Positions 27,680 through 36,567 of a DNA stretch of 43,820 nt are shown here, in pieces; position 1 is the first letter of the stretch; the number at the start of each line of letters is the position of its first letter. The stretch lies in the NCBI GenBank assembly GCA_030066085.1, contig JASJCI010000009.1, positions 1 through 43,820 on the forward strand, read 5' to 3'. The DNA is from Gammaproteobacteria bacterium. Lineage in GTDB: Bacteria > Pseudomonadota > Gammaproteobacteria > GCA-001735895. The position numbers and the translations under genes were made by a program. A model generated the notes under the pieces. That model was given only the letters and a program-made list of their open reading frames with translations. It had not been told where the DNA came from and did not search any database.

Positions 27680-29341
27680 GTGTCCGTCAGTTTGACCCGT
27701 GTCAGCTTTCCGTTGATTCTGCGTGGCTGGGCGCCCGGGATCCTGCTGGTCGCGCTCCTGTTCAGCCTGCCGATTTTTACTATTCTCGGATTTGTCCTGC
27801 AGCCGTCGAACGAAGTCTGGCAACACCTGCGCGAAACGGTACTCGCCGAGTACCTGTTCAACTCGGCGATGCTGGTACTCGGCGTCGGCAGCGGTACGCT
27901 GGTAATCGGTGTAGGTTGCGCGTGGCTGACCAGCGTTTGTGTATTTCCGGGAAAGCGTTTGTTCGCCTGGGCGATGCTTCTGCCGCTGGCCTTTCCGGCC
28001 TACATCATCGCCTACACCTACACCGGCATGCTCGATTTTGCCGGTCCGCTGCAAAGCTGGTTGCGAGAACTGACCGGCTGGGGATTTCGCGATTATTACT
28101 TTCCCGAGATCCGTTCGCTCGGTGGTGCGGTCATCATGCTGTCACTGGTGCTGTACCCCTACGTTTACCTGCTCGCGCGCGCTGCGTTCCTGGAGCAGTC
28201 GGTATGTGTGCTCGAGGTCAGCCGCACGCTGGGTTGTTCGATATGGGCCAGTTTTTTGCGCGTGGCGCTGCCGCTGGCGCGACCCGCGATCGTAGCCGGC
28301 CTGTCGCTGGCGCTAATGGAAACGCTGGCCGATTACGGTACGGTCTCGTTTTTTGGTCTCGGTGTCTTTACCACGGGTATCTTTCGCACCTGGTTCGGCT
28401 TTGGCGATGCGGTTGCGGCGGCCAAGCTGGCGTCGATTCTGCTGCTGTTTGTATTCGCGCTGATCATCATCGAGCGCGGTTCGCGGCGGCGTGCGCAATA
28501 TCATCATGCGACCAATCGATACCAGCGCCTGCCGCAGTATCGGCTGCGCGGCTGGCGCGCGCTGCTGGCATTTACCGCCTGTTTCCTGCCCTTGCTGTTC
28601 GGCTTCCTGCTGCCGGGCGCGCAGCTCTGCCTGTGGGCGCTGGAAACTTATCCATACATGCTCGACGAAACTTTTTTTACGCTCACCTGGCATTCGATCG
28701 TGCTGGCGCTGGGGGCTTCTGTACTCGCGGTTCTGCTCGCGCTGTTCCTGGGCTATGGCAAGCGCCTGTTGCGCAGTAAAACCGTTACCGCGGCAATCCG
28801 CGTGGTGGCCTCGGGATACGCCTTGCCGGGAACCGTGGTTGCCGTGGGTGTCATCATTCCCTTCGCCTGGTTCGACAATCAGCTCGACAGCTGGATGCGC
28901 GTAACCTTCGGCTATTCCAGTGGCCTGCTACTCAGCGGCAGCCTCGTCGCCGTGATGTTTGCCTACATGGTGCGTTTCCTCGCGATCTCGATCCAGTCGG
29001 TCGAATCCGGTCTCGGCAACATCAAGCACTCGATGGACGACGCTGCGCGATCCTTGTCCTGCAAGCCCGCGCAAATCCTGCTAAGGGTTCACCTGCCGAT
29101 CATGCGCGGTACCGTGCTCACCGCGATGCTGATCGTGTTCGTCGACGTCATGAAGGAATTGCCGGCGACGCTGATCCTGCGGCCGTTCGATTTCAACACG
29201 CTGGCGGTACGCGCCTACGAGCTGGCGGCCGACGAGCGCCTGGCCGATTCCTCGACCGCGGCGTTGATGATAGTGGCAGTCGGCCTGTTACCTGTTATCC
29301 TGTTGAGCCACAGCATTTCCGTTTCACGAGCAGGTACATGA
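27680..29341 (+). CDS. Ferric-iron-type ABC transporter permease (fused two-half)
   Basis: Inner-membrane permease of the SfuB/FbpB type, 553 residues with about 12 helices in two similar halves. Each half has an EAA-like cytoplasmic loop that would contact the ATPase: SRTLGCSIWASFLRVALPLA near residue 180 and ARSLSCKPAQILLRVHLPIM near residue 455. The start is GTG 27680, the first available; no good ribosome site is visible, so a GTG or TTG slightly downstream is possible. The ATPase gene follows with a 4-base overlap. No substrate-binding-protein gene is present nearby. Iron as substrate is inferred from family resemblance and the Fur-like sites. Confidence 0.85.
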   Translation: MSVSLTRVSFPLILRGWAPGILLVALLFSLPIFTILGFVLQPSNEVWQHLRETVLAEYLFNSAMLVLGVGSGTLVIGVGCAWLTSVCVFPGKRLFAWAMLLPLAFPAYIIAYTYTGMLDFAGPLQSWLRELTGWGFRDYYFPEIRSLGGAVIMLSLVLYPYVYLLARAAFLEQSVCVLEVSRTLGCSIWASFLRVALPLARPAIVAGLSLALMETLADYGTVSFFGLGVFTTGIFRTWFGFGDAVAAAKLASILLLFVFALIIIERGSRRRAQYHHATNRYQRLPQYRLRGWRALLAFTACFLPLLFGFLLPGAQLCLWALETYPYMLDETFFTLTWHSIVLALGASVLAVLLALFLGYGKRLLRSKTVTAAIRVVASGYALPGTVVAVGVIIPFAWFDNQLDSWMRVTFGYSSGLLLSGSLVAVMFAYMVRFLAISIQSVESGLGNIKHSMDDAARSLSCKPAQILLRVHLPIMRGTVLTAMLIVFVDVMKELPATLILRPFDFNTLAVRAYELAADERLADSSTAALMIVAVGLLPVILLSHSISVSRAGT

Positions 29342-30405
29342 CCGCCCAACTCGACGTCGAGGACATCGATGCCGGTTACGATGATTTACAGGTTCTGGAG
29401 CATGTCAGCCTCGTGCTGCAGCCGGGCGAAATCGGCTGCATCCTCGGCCCCAGCGGCTGTGGCAAGACCACCGCGCTGCGGGCCATCGCGGGCTTCGAAT
29501 CGATCTGGCGCGGGCGTATCAGCATCGGTGGTGTCGAAGTCGGCAATCGGAAGAAAAGTCTGCCGCCCGAACGGCGCAACATCGGCATGGTATTCCAGGA
29601 TTTTGCGCTGTTTCCGCATCTGCGGGTCGAGGATAACGTCGGCTTCGGTTTGCGGCGCTGGGAGCGGAAGGAGCGCCAGGCCCGCATCAGCGAAATGCTC
29701 GCAATCGTCGGCATGCCGGCCTACGCCCGCGCTTATCCACACCAGCTGTCGGGCGGCCAGCAGCAGCGCGTCGCGCTGGCGCGGGCGCTGGCGCCGCGAC
29801 CGTCGATCCTGCTGCTCGACGAACCCTTTTCCAGCATGGACGTCGAGTTGCGCGAACAGCTCGCGCGCGAGGTGCGCAATATTCTGAAACAGGAAAATCA
29901 CACCGCGGTGCTGGTCACCCACGATCAGACCGAAGCCTTTGCCATGGCCGATCAAATCTGCGTCATGCACGAAGGGCGTATTCAGCAACAGGGCAGCGGC
30001 TACGATCTTTATCACCGCCCGGCCAATCGTTTCGTTGCCGATTTTATCGGCCAGGGTGTCATCATTCCGGCCGAGGTGCAGGACGCCCATACCGTCAAAA
30101 CCGATCTCGGCATGATTCGCGGTGAGGATGCCATCGAGTCCGCGCCCGGCGAAACCGTCGACGTGTTGATTCGGCCCGACGACGTGATTCACGACGACCG
30201 CTCCAGCGAATCGGCCATCGTGGTCGAAAAAGCCTTTCGCGGCGCCGATTTTCTGTATTTCTTGCGCATGGACAGCGGTGTCGAAATCATGTGCCTGGCC
30301 CCGAGCCACCACGATCATCGGGTCAATGAGCGCATCGGCATCCGCCTCGATGTCGATCACCTTGTTACCTTCCCGCGTAGCCGCGCGCCGGAGCCGGAGT
30401 TATGA
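29338..30405 (+). CDS. ABC transporter ATP-binding protein, ferric-iron type
   Basis: ATPase partner of the preceding permease, 355 residues. Walker A is GPSGCGKTT (37-45), the Q-loop glutamine is Q87, the signature is LSGGQ (137-141), Walker B ends in D161-E162, and the H-loop histidine is H195. Residues from about 225 on form a TOBE-like regulatory domain after [18 protein letters not shown]. This is the FbpC/PotA/CysA-like architecture. The ATG overlaps the permease stop (ATGA), and the next gene overlaps its own stop in the same manner. Confidence 0.9.
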   Translation: MTAQLDVEDIDAGYDDLQVLEHVSLVLQPGEIGCILGPSGCGKTTALRAIAGFESIWRGRISIGGVEVGNRKKSLPPERRNIGMVFQDFALFPHLRVEDNVGFGLRRWERKERQARISEMLAIVGMPAYARAYPHQLSGGQQQRVALARALAPRPSILLLDEPFSSMDVELREQLAREVRNILKQENHTAVLVTHDQTEAFAMADQICVMHEGRIQQQGSGYDLYHRPANRFVADFIGQGVIIPAEVQDAHTVKTDLGMIRGEDAIESAPGETVDVLIRPDDVIHDDRSSESAIVVEKAFRGADFLYFLRMDSGVEIMCLAPSHHDHRVNERIGIRLDVDHLVTFPRSRAPEPEL

Positions 30406-30764
30406 TTACCAAGATACTGCTCACGCTCGGCGTGATCGTGATTTGCCTGTGGGTCCTGTCTTCACGTGCGCAGCCGCAGCTGAAAACCGTTGTCAATCCG
30501 GCCGAGCAGAAGCGTCGCAAGCAATTGCGCAACGCGGCCTTCGCCTTCATGGGTGTCATGGTAGTTGCGGCCGCAATCATGATTTATCTCGAGGTCGACA
30601 AGCGCAACGCGGTGGTCACGGTGCACGTGATCAACACCCAGTCCGGTGACAAGAAATCCTACCGCGTGGTGAAAAGCGACATTCACAGCGATGGATTTAC
30701 CACGCTGGACGGAGTGCAGGTGTTTGTTGCCGAGATCGAACGGATCGAAATCGAGACGCGCTGA
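30402..30764 (+). CDS. Small two-helix membrane protein of unknown function
   Basis: 120 residues, not recognised as a named family. Helix 1 is about residues 3-20 (ILLTLGVIVICLWVLSS). A basic stretch follows (AEQKRRKQLRNAA). Helix 2 is about 46-63 (AFAFMGVMVVAAAIMIYL). The C-terminal 55 residues form a soluble, beta-like domain ending in FVAEIERIEIETR. The ATG overlaps the stop of the ABC ATPase (TTATGA), so it is probably translated with the transporter. It could be an accessory part of the transporter or an unrelated passenger. It stops directly against the convergent adk stop, with no bases between. Confidence 0.75.
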   Translation: MITKILLTLGVIVICLWVLSSRAQPQLKTVVNPAEQKRRKQLRNAAFAFMGVMVVAAAIMIYLEVDKRNAVVTVHVINTQSGDKKSYRVVKSDIHSDGFTTLDGVQVFVAEIERIEIETR

Positions 30765-31409
30765 TCAGCCGCCGATGCGCGCCAGCAGTGCCTGCATGAC
30801 CGGCTCGCGCTCCGAGGTCGGCACGCTGACCAGCAGGCCTTCGTCGCGGTAGAAATCGACCAGCGGAGCGGTTTGCTCGTTGTAGACTTCGAGGCGGTTT
30901 TCGATGGCTTCCTCGGTTTCGTCGTCGCGCTGCACGATCTCGGTGCCGCCACAGACATCGCAAATACCGTCGACCTTCGGCCGCTTGTACTTGATGTTAT
31001 AAATCTCGCCGCAGTTGGTACAGGTGCGGCGCGTGGTCAGGCGATCGATGATGACGTCGCGTGGGATATCGAGCTCGAGCACGGCGTCGAGGCTTTCGCC
31101 GAGCCGGCTCAACAGCGTTCGGAGTGCCTCGGCCTGCGGAATCGTGCGCGGGAAACCGTCGAGCAGGTAGCCCTGCTGACAGTCGTCCTCGCGCAGGCGT
31201 TCTTCCATGATACCCATGATGAGGTCATCGGTGACCAGGTTACCTGCCTTCATCGCGGCCTCGGCCTGCTTGCCGAGCTCGGTGCCGGCCGCGATTGCGG
31301 CGCGCAGGATATCGCCGGTAGAAATCTGTACCGACCCGTCGTACTCGGTCAACGCTTTTGCAATAGTACCTTTACCGGCTCCGGGCGGGCCTAACAGTAT
31401 GACTTTCAT
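30765..31409 (-). CDS. adk: Adenylate kinase with zinc-type lid
   Basis: Converts ATP + AMP into 2 ADP; 214 residues. The P-loop is GPPGAGKGT (7-15); AMP-site elements include STGDILR and YLLDGFPRT. The LID domain has four cysteines, C130, C133, C150 and C153 (CTNC...CDVC), the zinc-binding pattern common in Gram-positive bacteria. The E. coli enzyme has no such cysteines. AAGAGG sits seven bases before the ATG. It lies 63 bases after yjbQ on the same strand. The stop abuts the stop of the convergent membrane protein gene. Confidence 0.95.
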   Translation of the reverse strand: MKVILLGPPGAGKGTIAKALTEYDGSVQISTGDILRAAIAAGTELGKQAEAAMKAGNLVTDDLIMGIMEERLREDDCQQGYLLDGFPRTIPQAEALRTLLSRLGESLDAVLELDIPRDVIIDRLTTRRTCTNCGEIYNIKYKRPKVDGICDVCGGTEIVQRDDETEEAIENRLEVYNEQTAPLVDFYRDEGLLVSVPTSEREPVMQALLARIGG

Positions 31410-31472
31410 GTGAATGCCTCTTATTCAAGTCGTCATTCTCCGGGTTTGCGCGCCGATGGCAATATCGGGGAC

Positions 31473-31898
<426 letters not shown>

Positions 31899-31902
31899 GG
31901 TA

Positions 31903-33519
31903 TCAGACGGACATCAGGCGCGCCGCGACCCGGTTCTTTGCGTCGATTTCGAGGATCGTGGGCTGCAGGTAAGTCTCGTCCGGCTGCGGATAGTCGAGCG
32001 TGTAGTGCAGGCCGCGACTTTCCTTGCGCGCAAGCGCCGAGCGGATGATCAGCTCGGCGACGACAACCAGGTTGCGCAATTCCAGCAGGTCCGGCGAGAC
32101 CCGGTAATTACCGTAGTACTCGTTGATTTCGCGCTTGAGCAGTTCGCAGCGATGCAGCGCGCGCTCGAGCCGTTTGTTGGTGCGCACGATGCCGACGTAG
32201 TCCCACATGAAGCGCCGCAACTCGTCCCAGTTATGGGCAACGACGATATCCTCGTCGGAATCGGTCACCTTGGACTCGTCCCAGCGGTCCAGCATCGGCA
32301 GTGGCACACCCGGTGTCGTCTCGCTCGCGATGCGCGTCGCGGCCGCGCGCGCGAAAACCAGGCATTCGAGCAGCGAATTGCTGGCCATCCGGTTGGCGCC
32401 GTGCAATCCGGTACAGGCGACTTCGCCGACCGCGTACAGGTTGGCGATGTCGGTGCAGCCATCGATATCGACCAGCACGCCGCCACAGGTGTAATGGGCT
32501 GCCGGCACCACCGGGATGGGTTGGCGGCTGATATCGATATCGAAGTCCTTGCAGCGCCGGTAAATCGTCGGGAAGTGCGCCTTGATGAAGGCGCTGCTCT
32601 TGTGGCTGATGTCGAGATACACGCAGTCGATACCGAGGCGTTTCATTTCATGGTCGATGGCGCGCGCGACGATATCGCGGGGCGCGAGTTCGGCGCGCTC
32701 GTCGAAACGCGGCATGAAACGCTCACCATCCGGCAGCAGCAGTTTGCCGCCTTCGCCGCGGATGGCCTCGGTAATCAGAAAGGATTTGGCTTCCGGGTGG
32801 TACAGGCAGGTCGGGTGGAACTGGATGAATTCCATGTTGCCGACGCGGCAGCCGGCGCGCCAGGCCATGGCAATACCGTCACCGGTAGAACCGTCCGGGT
32901 TGCTGGTGTAGAGGTAAACCTTGCTGGCCCCGCCGGTGGCGAGCACTACTTTCTGGGCACGGAAAACATCGACACGGTGGTTTTCCCGGTTGAATGCGTA
33001 CAGGCCGACGCAGCGGCCATCGCGCCGGATCAGGTCGATCGCGACGTGCTGATGGAACATCTGGATATTGTCGCGCTCGACGACATGCGCTTCGAGCGTC
33101 TGCTGCAGGGCCTTGCCGGTGGCGTCGGCGGCGTGTACCACCCTGCGCCTGCTGTGTCCTCCCTCGCGCGTCAGGTGAAAACCGCTGCTGCTGATTTCCT
33201 GCCGATCACGGCTGAAAGGCATGCCGAGATCGGCCAGCCACTCGATACAGTCGCGTCCGGCCGCCGCGGTGAATTCGACCACCGCGGGATCGCACAGACC
33301 GGCGCCCGCGACCAGGGTATCGCCCACGTGTTGCTCGATACTGTCATCCGGCTCGAGCACGGCCGAGATGCCGCCCTGGGCCCAGTAGCTCGAGTGCTGT
33401 TCGTCGGGTGTCTTGGCCAGTACCGCAACCGACAGGTTGCGCGGCAGGTGCAGCGCGGTCGAAAGCCCGGCCGCACCGCAACCAATGACGACCACGTCGT
33501 AGCTGAATTGATGGCTCAT
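31903..33519 (-). CDS. nadB: L-aspartate oxidase
   Basis: FAD enzyme that oxidises aspartate to iminoaspartate, the first step of de novo NAD synthesis. 538 residues, close to the 540 of E. coli. The FAD-binding motif is IGCGAAGLS (12-20). Conserved active-site regions of the succinate-dehydrogenase-like fold are [18 protein letters not shown] and [13 protein letters not shown], and the C-terminal helical domain is complete. ATG 33519 ([13 protein letters not shown]) was chosen over longer in-frame starts to match the family. nadB divergent from rpoE is also the arrangement in E. coli and Pseudomonas. Confidence 0.96.
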   Translation of the reverse strand: MSHQFSYDVVVIGCGAAGLSTALHLPRNLSVAVLAKTPDEQHSSYWAQGGISAVLEPDDSIEQHVGDTLVAGAGLCDPAVVEFTAAAGRDCIEWLADLGMPFSRDRQEISSSGFHLTREGGHSRRRVVHAADATGKALQQTLEAHVVERDNIQMFHQHVAIDLIRRDGRCVGLYAFNRENHRVDVFRAQKVVLATGGASKVYLYTSNPDGSTGDGIAMAWRAGCRVGNMEFIQFHPTCLYHPEAKSFLITEAIRGEGGKLLLPDGERFMPRFDERAELAPRDIVARAIDHEMKRLGIDCVYLDISHKSSAFIKAHFPTIYRRCKDFDIDISRQPIPVVPAAHYTCGGVLVDIDGCTDIANLYAVGEVACTGLHGANRMASNSLLECLVFARAAATRIASETTPGVPLPMLDRWDESKVTDSDEDIVVAHNWDELRRFMWDYVGIVRTNKRLERALHRCELLKREINEYYGNYRVSPDLLELRNLVVVAELIIRSALARKESRGLHYTLDYPQPDETYLQPTILEIDAKNRVAARLMSV

Positions 33520-33546
33520 ATCGCGACCGGCTGTAACAGATCCACC

Positions 33547-33552
33547 AGTATA
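33547..33552 (-). promoter_or_regulatory. Candidate -10 element for nadB
   Basis: TATACT on the minus strand (plus-strand AGTATA) is a 5/6 match, about 28 bases before the nadB ATG. The -35 region is poor (TTGCGC at a 15-base spacing or TTTTGC at 17), so only the -10 is reported. It is the only good match in the first 100 bases upstream of nadB. Confidence 0.35.
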
Positions 33553-33588
33553 GTGAAATCCTTCGGAGCGCAAAACCTCGCGCAGAGC

Positions 33589-33617
33589 AGAACTTTTTAT
33601 ACAATAAGCGGTCCCTA
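33589..33617 (+). promoter_or_regulatory. Candidate sigmaE-type promoter for rpoE
   Basis: AGAACTT (33589-33595) matches six of seven bases of the GGAACTT -35 element of sigmaE/AlgU promoters. After 16 bases comes TCCCTA (33612-33617), a partial match to the TCTGA-like -10. A start near 33620 would give a leader of about 200 bases before rpoE. Positive autoregulation of rpoE is well known in relatives. The -35 resemblance is good and the -10 is weak. Confidence 0.45.
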
Positions 33618-33622
33618 GCACA

Positions 33623-33645
33623 GTCCCGCCGCGTTAATGCGGGAC
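33623..33645 (+). promoter_or_regulatory. Hairpin in the rpoE leader
   Basis: GTCCCGC (33623-33629) pairs with GCGGGAC (33639-33645) around a nine-base loop. It would lie at the 5' end of a transcript from the candidate sigmaE promoter and may protect or regulate the leader. The rest of the 302 bases between nadB and rpoE (33520-33821) holds the short leader ORF and no other structure that I can support. Confidence 0.4.
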
Positions 33646-33672
33646 CGGTTAACTATAAACACGGGGTACAAC

Positions 33673-33822
33673 ATGGGGATTGGCGGTCTGCGCCTTGTGC
33701 GATCCGCATCCGCCGCGCCGATCGGGCGAGGCATCGACAGCTCCACGTCGGAGTGGTGTCGTCCTGGCAGCGCGAGCCGACCGGGGCCGGGCCGATTGCG
33801 CTCGACGCGGAGTGCTGGCTAG
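33673..33822 (+). CDS. Putative RseD-like leader ORF upstream of rpoE
   Basis: A 49-codon ORF, ATG 33673 to TAG 33822, whose stop overlaps the rpoE GTG by one base (CTAGTG). GGGG at 33663-33666 lies six bases before the ATG; an in-frame ATG at 33637 would give 61 residues. The peptide is basic and rich in Arg, Ser and Gly (MGIGGLRLVRSASAAPIGRG at the start), with no recognised domain. In E. coli a 51-codon leader ORF, rseD, is translationally coupled to rpoE and is a target of CsrA. Position, length and stop/start overlap agree, but I could not compare the peptide sequences. Confidence 0.45.
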   Translation: MGIGGLRLVRSASAAPIGRGIDSSTSEWCRPGSASRPGPGRLRSTRSAG

Positions 33823-34397
33823 TGCAGGCGGGTAAACTGGACGCCGAACTGGTCCGTCGAGTACAGTCGGGCGATGTCGCGGCCTTCGATCTGCTGGTGC
33901 AAAAGTATCAGCACAAGGTCGTCAATCTCGTTGGCCGTTACGTTTCCGATCATGCCGAGTGCCAGGACATTGCGCAGGATGCCTTTATCAAGGCTTACCG
34001 CGCGCTCGACAGTTTTCGCGGTGACAGCCAGTTTTACACCTGGCTCTACCGGATCGCGACCAATACGGCGAAGAACTACCTGGCCTCGCGCGCGCGCAAG
34101 TCGCCGGCCTACGCGGTCGACGTCGACGATGCCGAGCATTACGAGGGCGAATCGGGTTTGAAGGAGTATGCAAATCCGGAGAACCTGTTGCTCACCGACG
34201 AGATCAAGGCGACGGTTTTCCGGGCGATCGAGCGGCTGCCGGAAGACCTGAAATCGGCGATCACGCTGCGTGAAATCGACGGCTTGAGCTATGAAGAGAT
34301 CGCGGAGGTCATGGATTGTCCAATCGGTACCGTGCGATCTAGAATATTTCGCGCCCGGGACGTGATCGACAAGGAACTTCGGCCGCTGTTGGAGTGA
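33822..34397 (+). CDS. rpoE: RNA polymerase sigma factor RpoE (AlgU type)
   Basis: ECF sigma factor of the envelope stress response. From GTG 33822 the product has 191 residues, the same as E. coli RpoE. Region 2 contains QDIAQDAFIKAYRALDSFRG and FYTWLYRIATNTAKNYL; region 4 contains LPEDLKSAITLREIDGLSYE and the helix-turn-helix MDCPIGTVRSRIFRARDVID. The GTG is preceded by GGAG (33809-33812) at nine bases. A longer form from a GTG at 33753 has no ribosome site and no family match. It is expected to be held inactive by RseA, encoded 55 bases downstream. Confidence 0.95.
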   Translation: MQAGKLDAELVRRVQSGDVAAFDLLVQKYQHKVVNLVGRYVSDHAECQDIAQDAFIKAYRALDSFRGDSQFYTWLYRIATNTAKNYLASRARKSPAYAVDVDDAEHYEGESGLKEYANPENLLLTDEIKATVFRAIERLPEDLKSAITLREIDGLSYEEIAEVMDCPIGTVRSRIFRARDVIDKELRPLLE

Positions 34398-34452
34398 CTA
34401 AGGTGCAACAAACGAGTTACCTGTCGTGGACGGGGTTTGCAAGAGAAATGAA

Positions 34453-35052
34453 ATGACAGATATAGACGAAAAAATGTCCCTCCTGCTCGATGATGCAGCG
34501 GGTGGCGACGAGCCCGCGGTCATCGATGAAGCGCTGGCGGACGTCAATATGCAGTATCGCCTGCGCCGCTACCGCATGATCGGGGAAGTAATGCGGCACG
34601 AACTGCCGCAGGCGGTCGACACCGACTTTCATCACTCGGTCATGGCCAGGATCAGGACCGAGGATGCGCTGCAGGCGGCCGCCGGACCCGCTGCCGCGGT
34701 CGAGGACGCGGTGTCGCCGTGGGCGCGCTGGAAACCTTTCGCCGGCCTTGCCGTGGCCGCCAGCGTTGCATTGGTAACCGTGAGCCTGTGGCAGCCGCTG
34801 CAGCAGCAGGTGGAGCCGACCGATGGTGGCGTGGCCAGCAACGAACAGATCAAGATCCAGGAAATTGCCAGTTCGCTGGAACCCGCCAACGCGGTGCCGG
34901 CCGCGCTGGGTATGCGCTGGAAACTCGAGCAGGACGCGCCCGAAATCCAGCAAAAGCTGAATGCTTACCTGGTGAATCACACGGAGTATTCGAATTCGAT
35001 GCAGGGATTGATCCCGCAGGCACGCGTAGCCGGTTTCGATGCACAACAGTAA
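34453..35052 (+). CDS. rseA: Anti-sigma-E factor RseA (MucA type)
   Basis: Single-pass inner-membrane anti-sigma factor, 199 residues. The N-terminal sigma-binding domain (about 1-75) includes EKMSLLLDDAAGGDE and YRLRRYRMIGEVMRHELP. The membrane helix is about 95-113 (FAGLAVAASVALVTVSLW). The periplasmic part is short and Gln-rich, ending with NHTEYSNSMQGLIPQARVAG, a stretch typical of MucA-like proteins. ATG 34453 was preferred to 34426 by alignment with the family start. It overlaps rseB by 14 bases. Confidence 0.93.
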   Translation: MTDIDEKMSLLLDDAAGGDEPAVIDEALADVNMQYRLRRYRMIGEVMRHELPQAVDTDFHHSVMARIRTEDALQAAAGPAAAVEDAVSPWARWKPFAGLAVAASVALVTVSLWQPLQQQVEPTDGGVASNEQIKIQEIASSLEPANAVPAALGMRWKLEQDAPEIQQKLNAYLVNHTEYSNSMQGLIPQARVAGFDAQQ

Positions 35053-36034
35053 GGTCCAGCACCGCGCCCAGCGGCTGGCCGGGGTCCTGCTGCCCGTGCT
35101 GCTGTCGGCGGTTGTCAGTTCTCCCGCGTTGGCCGGGCCCGCGATGGAATGGGTGCAGAAGATGTCGCACGCGATGCGAAACCTGAACTATCGCGGCAAT
35201 TTCGTATACATGCACGAAAACCAGCTCGAGAGCATGCAAATCTCGCATTATCGCGATGCGGGCGGAGAAAAGGAGCGCTTGCTGTCGCTCAACGGCGAGG
35301 CCCGCGAGGTGATCCGCGACAACCAGAACCTGACCTGTATCTGGCCTTCCAGCCGCAAGGTGGTGGTCGACGCATCGCGCAAGAACAGTTTCTCCCCCAT
35401 ATTCATTCCGGAAGATATCGCGCGGCTGGAGAAGTTTTACCGCATGGACCTGGTCGGTCGCGATCGGGTTGCCGGTATGGACAGTGTCGTCGTGCATATC
35501 GATCCGCGTGATCGCTACCGCTACGGCATGAAATTCTGGATCAATGCCGACAATGGCCTGATGATGAAATCCAGCCTGCTCGACGAGAGCGGGCGTGAAG
35601 TAGAGCAGGTTATGTTCACCAGTCTCGAGGTTTTCGATGACCCCGAGCCGCTCAAGTTCGACACCATGCCCCCGATAGGCGAAGACTATACCTTGCTGCG
35701 CTACCATAGCGGTGACAATGTTGCCACGCTCGAGGTCGACAATGCCTGGCGCCTGGTCGATCCGCCGGGCGGTTTCTGGCGCGAGTCGACCTTGCGACGC
35801 CAGGTCCCGGGTACCCGGGACTTCGTCCAGCAGATGGTTTACACCGACGGCCTGGCTTCGCTGTCGATATTCATCGAGCGCCATACCAGTGGCAGTCACA
35901 AGGGCAGCTCGTCGATGGGGGCGGTCAATGCCTACATCCGGATCCTGCGTGATCACTCCGTGACCGCAATTGGTGAAGTGCCCGCAATTACCGTCAAACG
36001 GGTTGCCGAATCGATATCCTATGAGCGCGAGTAA
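35039..36034 (+). CDS. rseB: Periplasmic sigma-E regulator RseB (MucB type)
   Basis: 331 residues. A signal peptide is predicted (hydrophobic core about 13-30, likely cleavage after A32 in SPALA|GPAM). The mature protein has the MucB/RseB features WVQKMSHAMRNLNYRGNFVY, the LOLA-like N-terminal fold, and a C-terminal domain with GSSSMGAVNAYIRILRDHSV. In the family it binds the periplasmic part of RseA, protects it from cleavage, and is released by lipopolysaccharide signals. It overlaps rseA by 14 bases, which suggests fixed stoichiometry. Confidence 0.93.
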   Translation: MHNSKVQHRAQRLAGVLLPVLLSAVVSSPALAGPAMEWVQKMSHAMRNLNYRGNFVYMHENQLESMQISHYRDAGGEKERLLSLNGEAREVIRDNQNLTCIWPSSRKVVVDASRKNSFSPIFIPEDIARLEKFYRMDLVGRDRVAGMDSVVVHIDPRDRYRYGMKFWINADNGLMMKSSLLDESGREVEQVMFTSLEVFDDPEPLKFDTMPPIGEDYTLLRYHSGDNVATLEVDNAWRLVDPPGGFWRESTLRRQVPGTRDFVQQMVYTDGLASLSIFIERHTSGSHKGSSSMGAVNAYIRILRDHSVTAIGEVPAITVKRVAESISYERE

Positions 36035-36081
36035 TCCCGGGCTGCATGCCGCAGCCGGCGGATTTTGCGTATAATCCACCC

Positions 36082-36537
36082 ATGCTGACCGAGCCCGCAA
36101 TCGTCCTGCGTCGCGTGGATCATCGTGTCGAAGTCGAATTGATGCGCACATCGGCCTGCAGCGGCTGCGAGGTTGCGCAGGGCTGCGGCACCGGCGCGCT
36201 CGGCCGCTTGCTGGGACGGCGCCAGCGACCATTGCTGGTCGAAAGCGATCGCGAACTCGCGCCGGGAGATCGTGTGCAGCTCGGTTTCCCCGAGGCAGCC
36301 CTGGTTCGTGTCAGCCTGCTGGTCTATGGACTGCCGTTGCTGGGTATGCTGTTAGCGGGCCTGCTTGCGCACGCCCTGTTCGACCTGCCCGAGTGGCAGC
36401 TGCTGGTCGTCTCCGCGGCGGGTTTCTGGTTCGGCTTTCGCCTGGCCGTATACTGCGCTGCGGGGGTTGCACAAAACCTTTTGCTGCCCACCGTCGTACA
36501 TATAGAACTGAACCCGGGGCATGGCACCGGGTCGTAG
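36082..36537 (+). CDS. rseC: RseC/MucC family membrane protein
   Basis: 151 residues. The N-terminal soluble segment has the conserved cysteines C26, C29 and C35 (ACSGCEVAQGCG). Two membrane helices lie at about 88-110 and 115-135. In the family the protein modulates SigmaE and, in some bacteria, reduction of SoxR together with Rsx proteins. ATG 36082 fits the family start (MLTEPAIVLR). A sequence TATAAT occurs at 36070-36075, directly before it. rseB ends 47 bases upstream. Confidence 0.9.
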   Translation: MLTEPAIVLRRVDHRVEVELMRTSACSGCEVAQGCGTGALGRLLGRRQRPLLVESDRELAPGDRVQLGFPEAALVRVSLLVYGLPLLGMLLAGLLAHALFDLPEWQLLVVSAAGFWFGFRLAVYCAAGVAQNLLLPTVVHIELNPGHGTGS

Positions 36538-36567
36538 ATACTGTTAAAGCACAGGAAGTAACTGCTC

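Noticed and set aside
36070-36075. TATAAT directly before rseC, which would give a leaderless rseC transcript
   Set aside because: No -35 element at a suitable distance and no extended -10; a single hexamer is too weak to report as a promoter.
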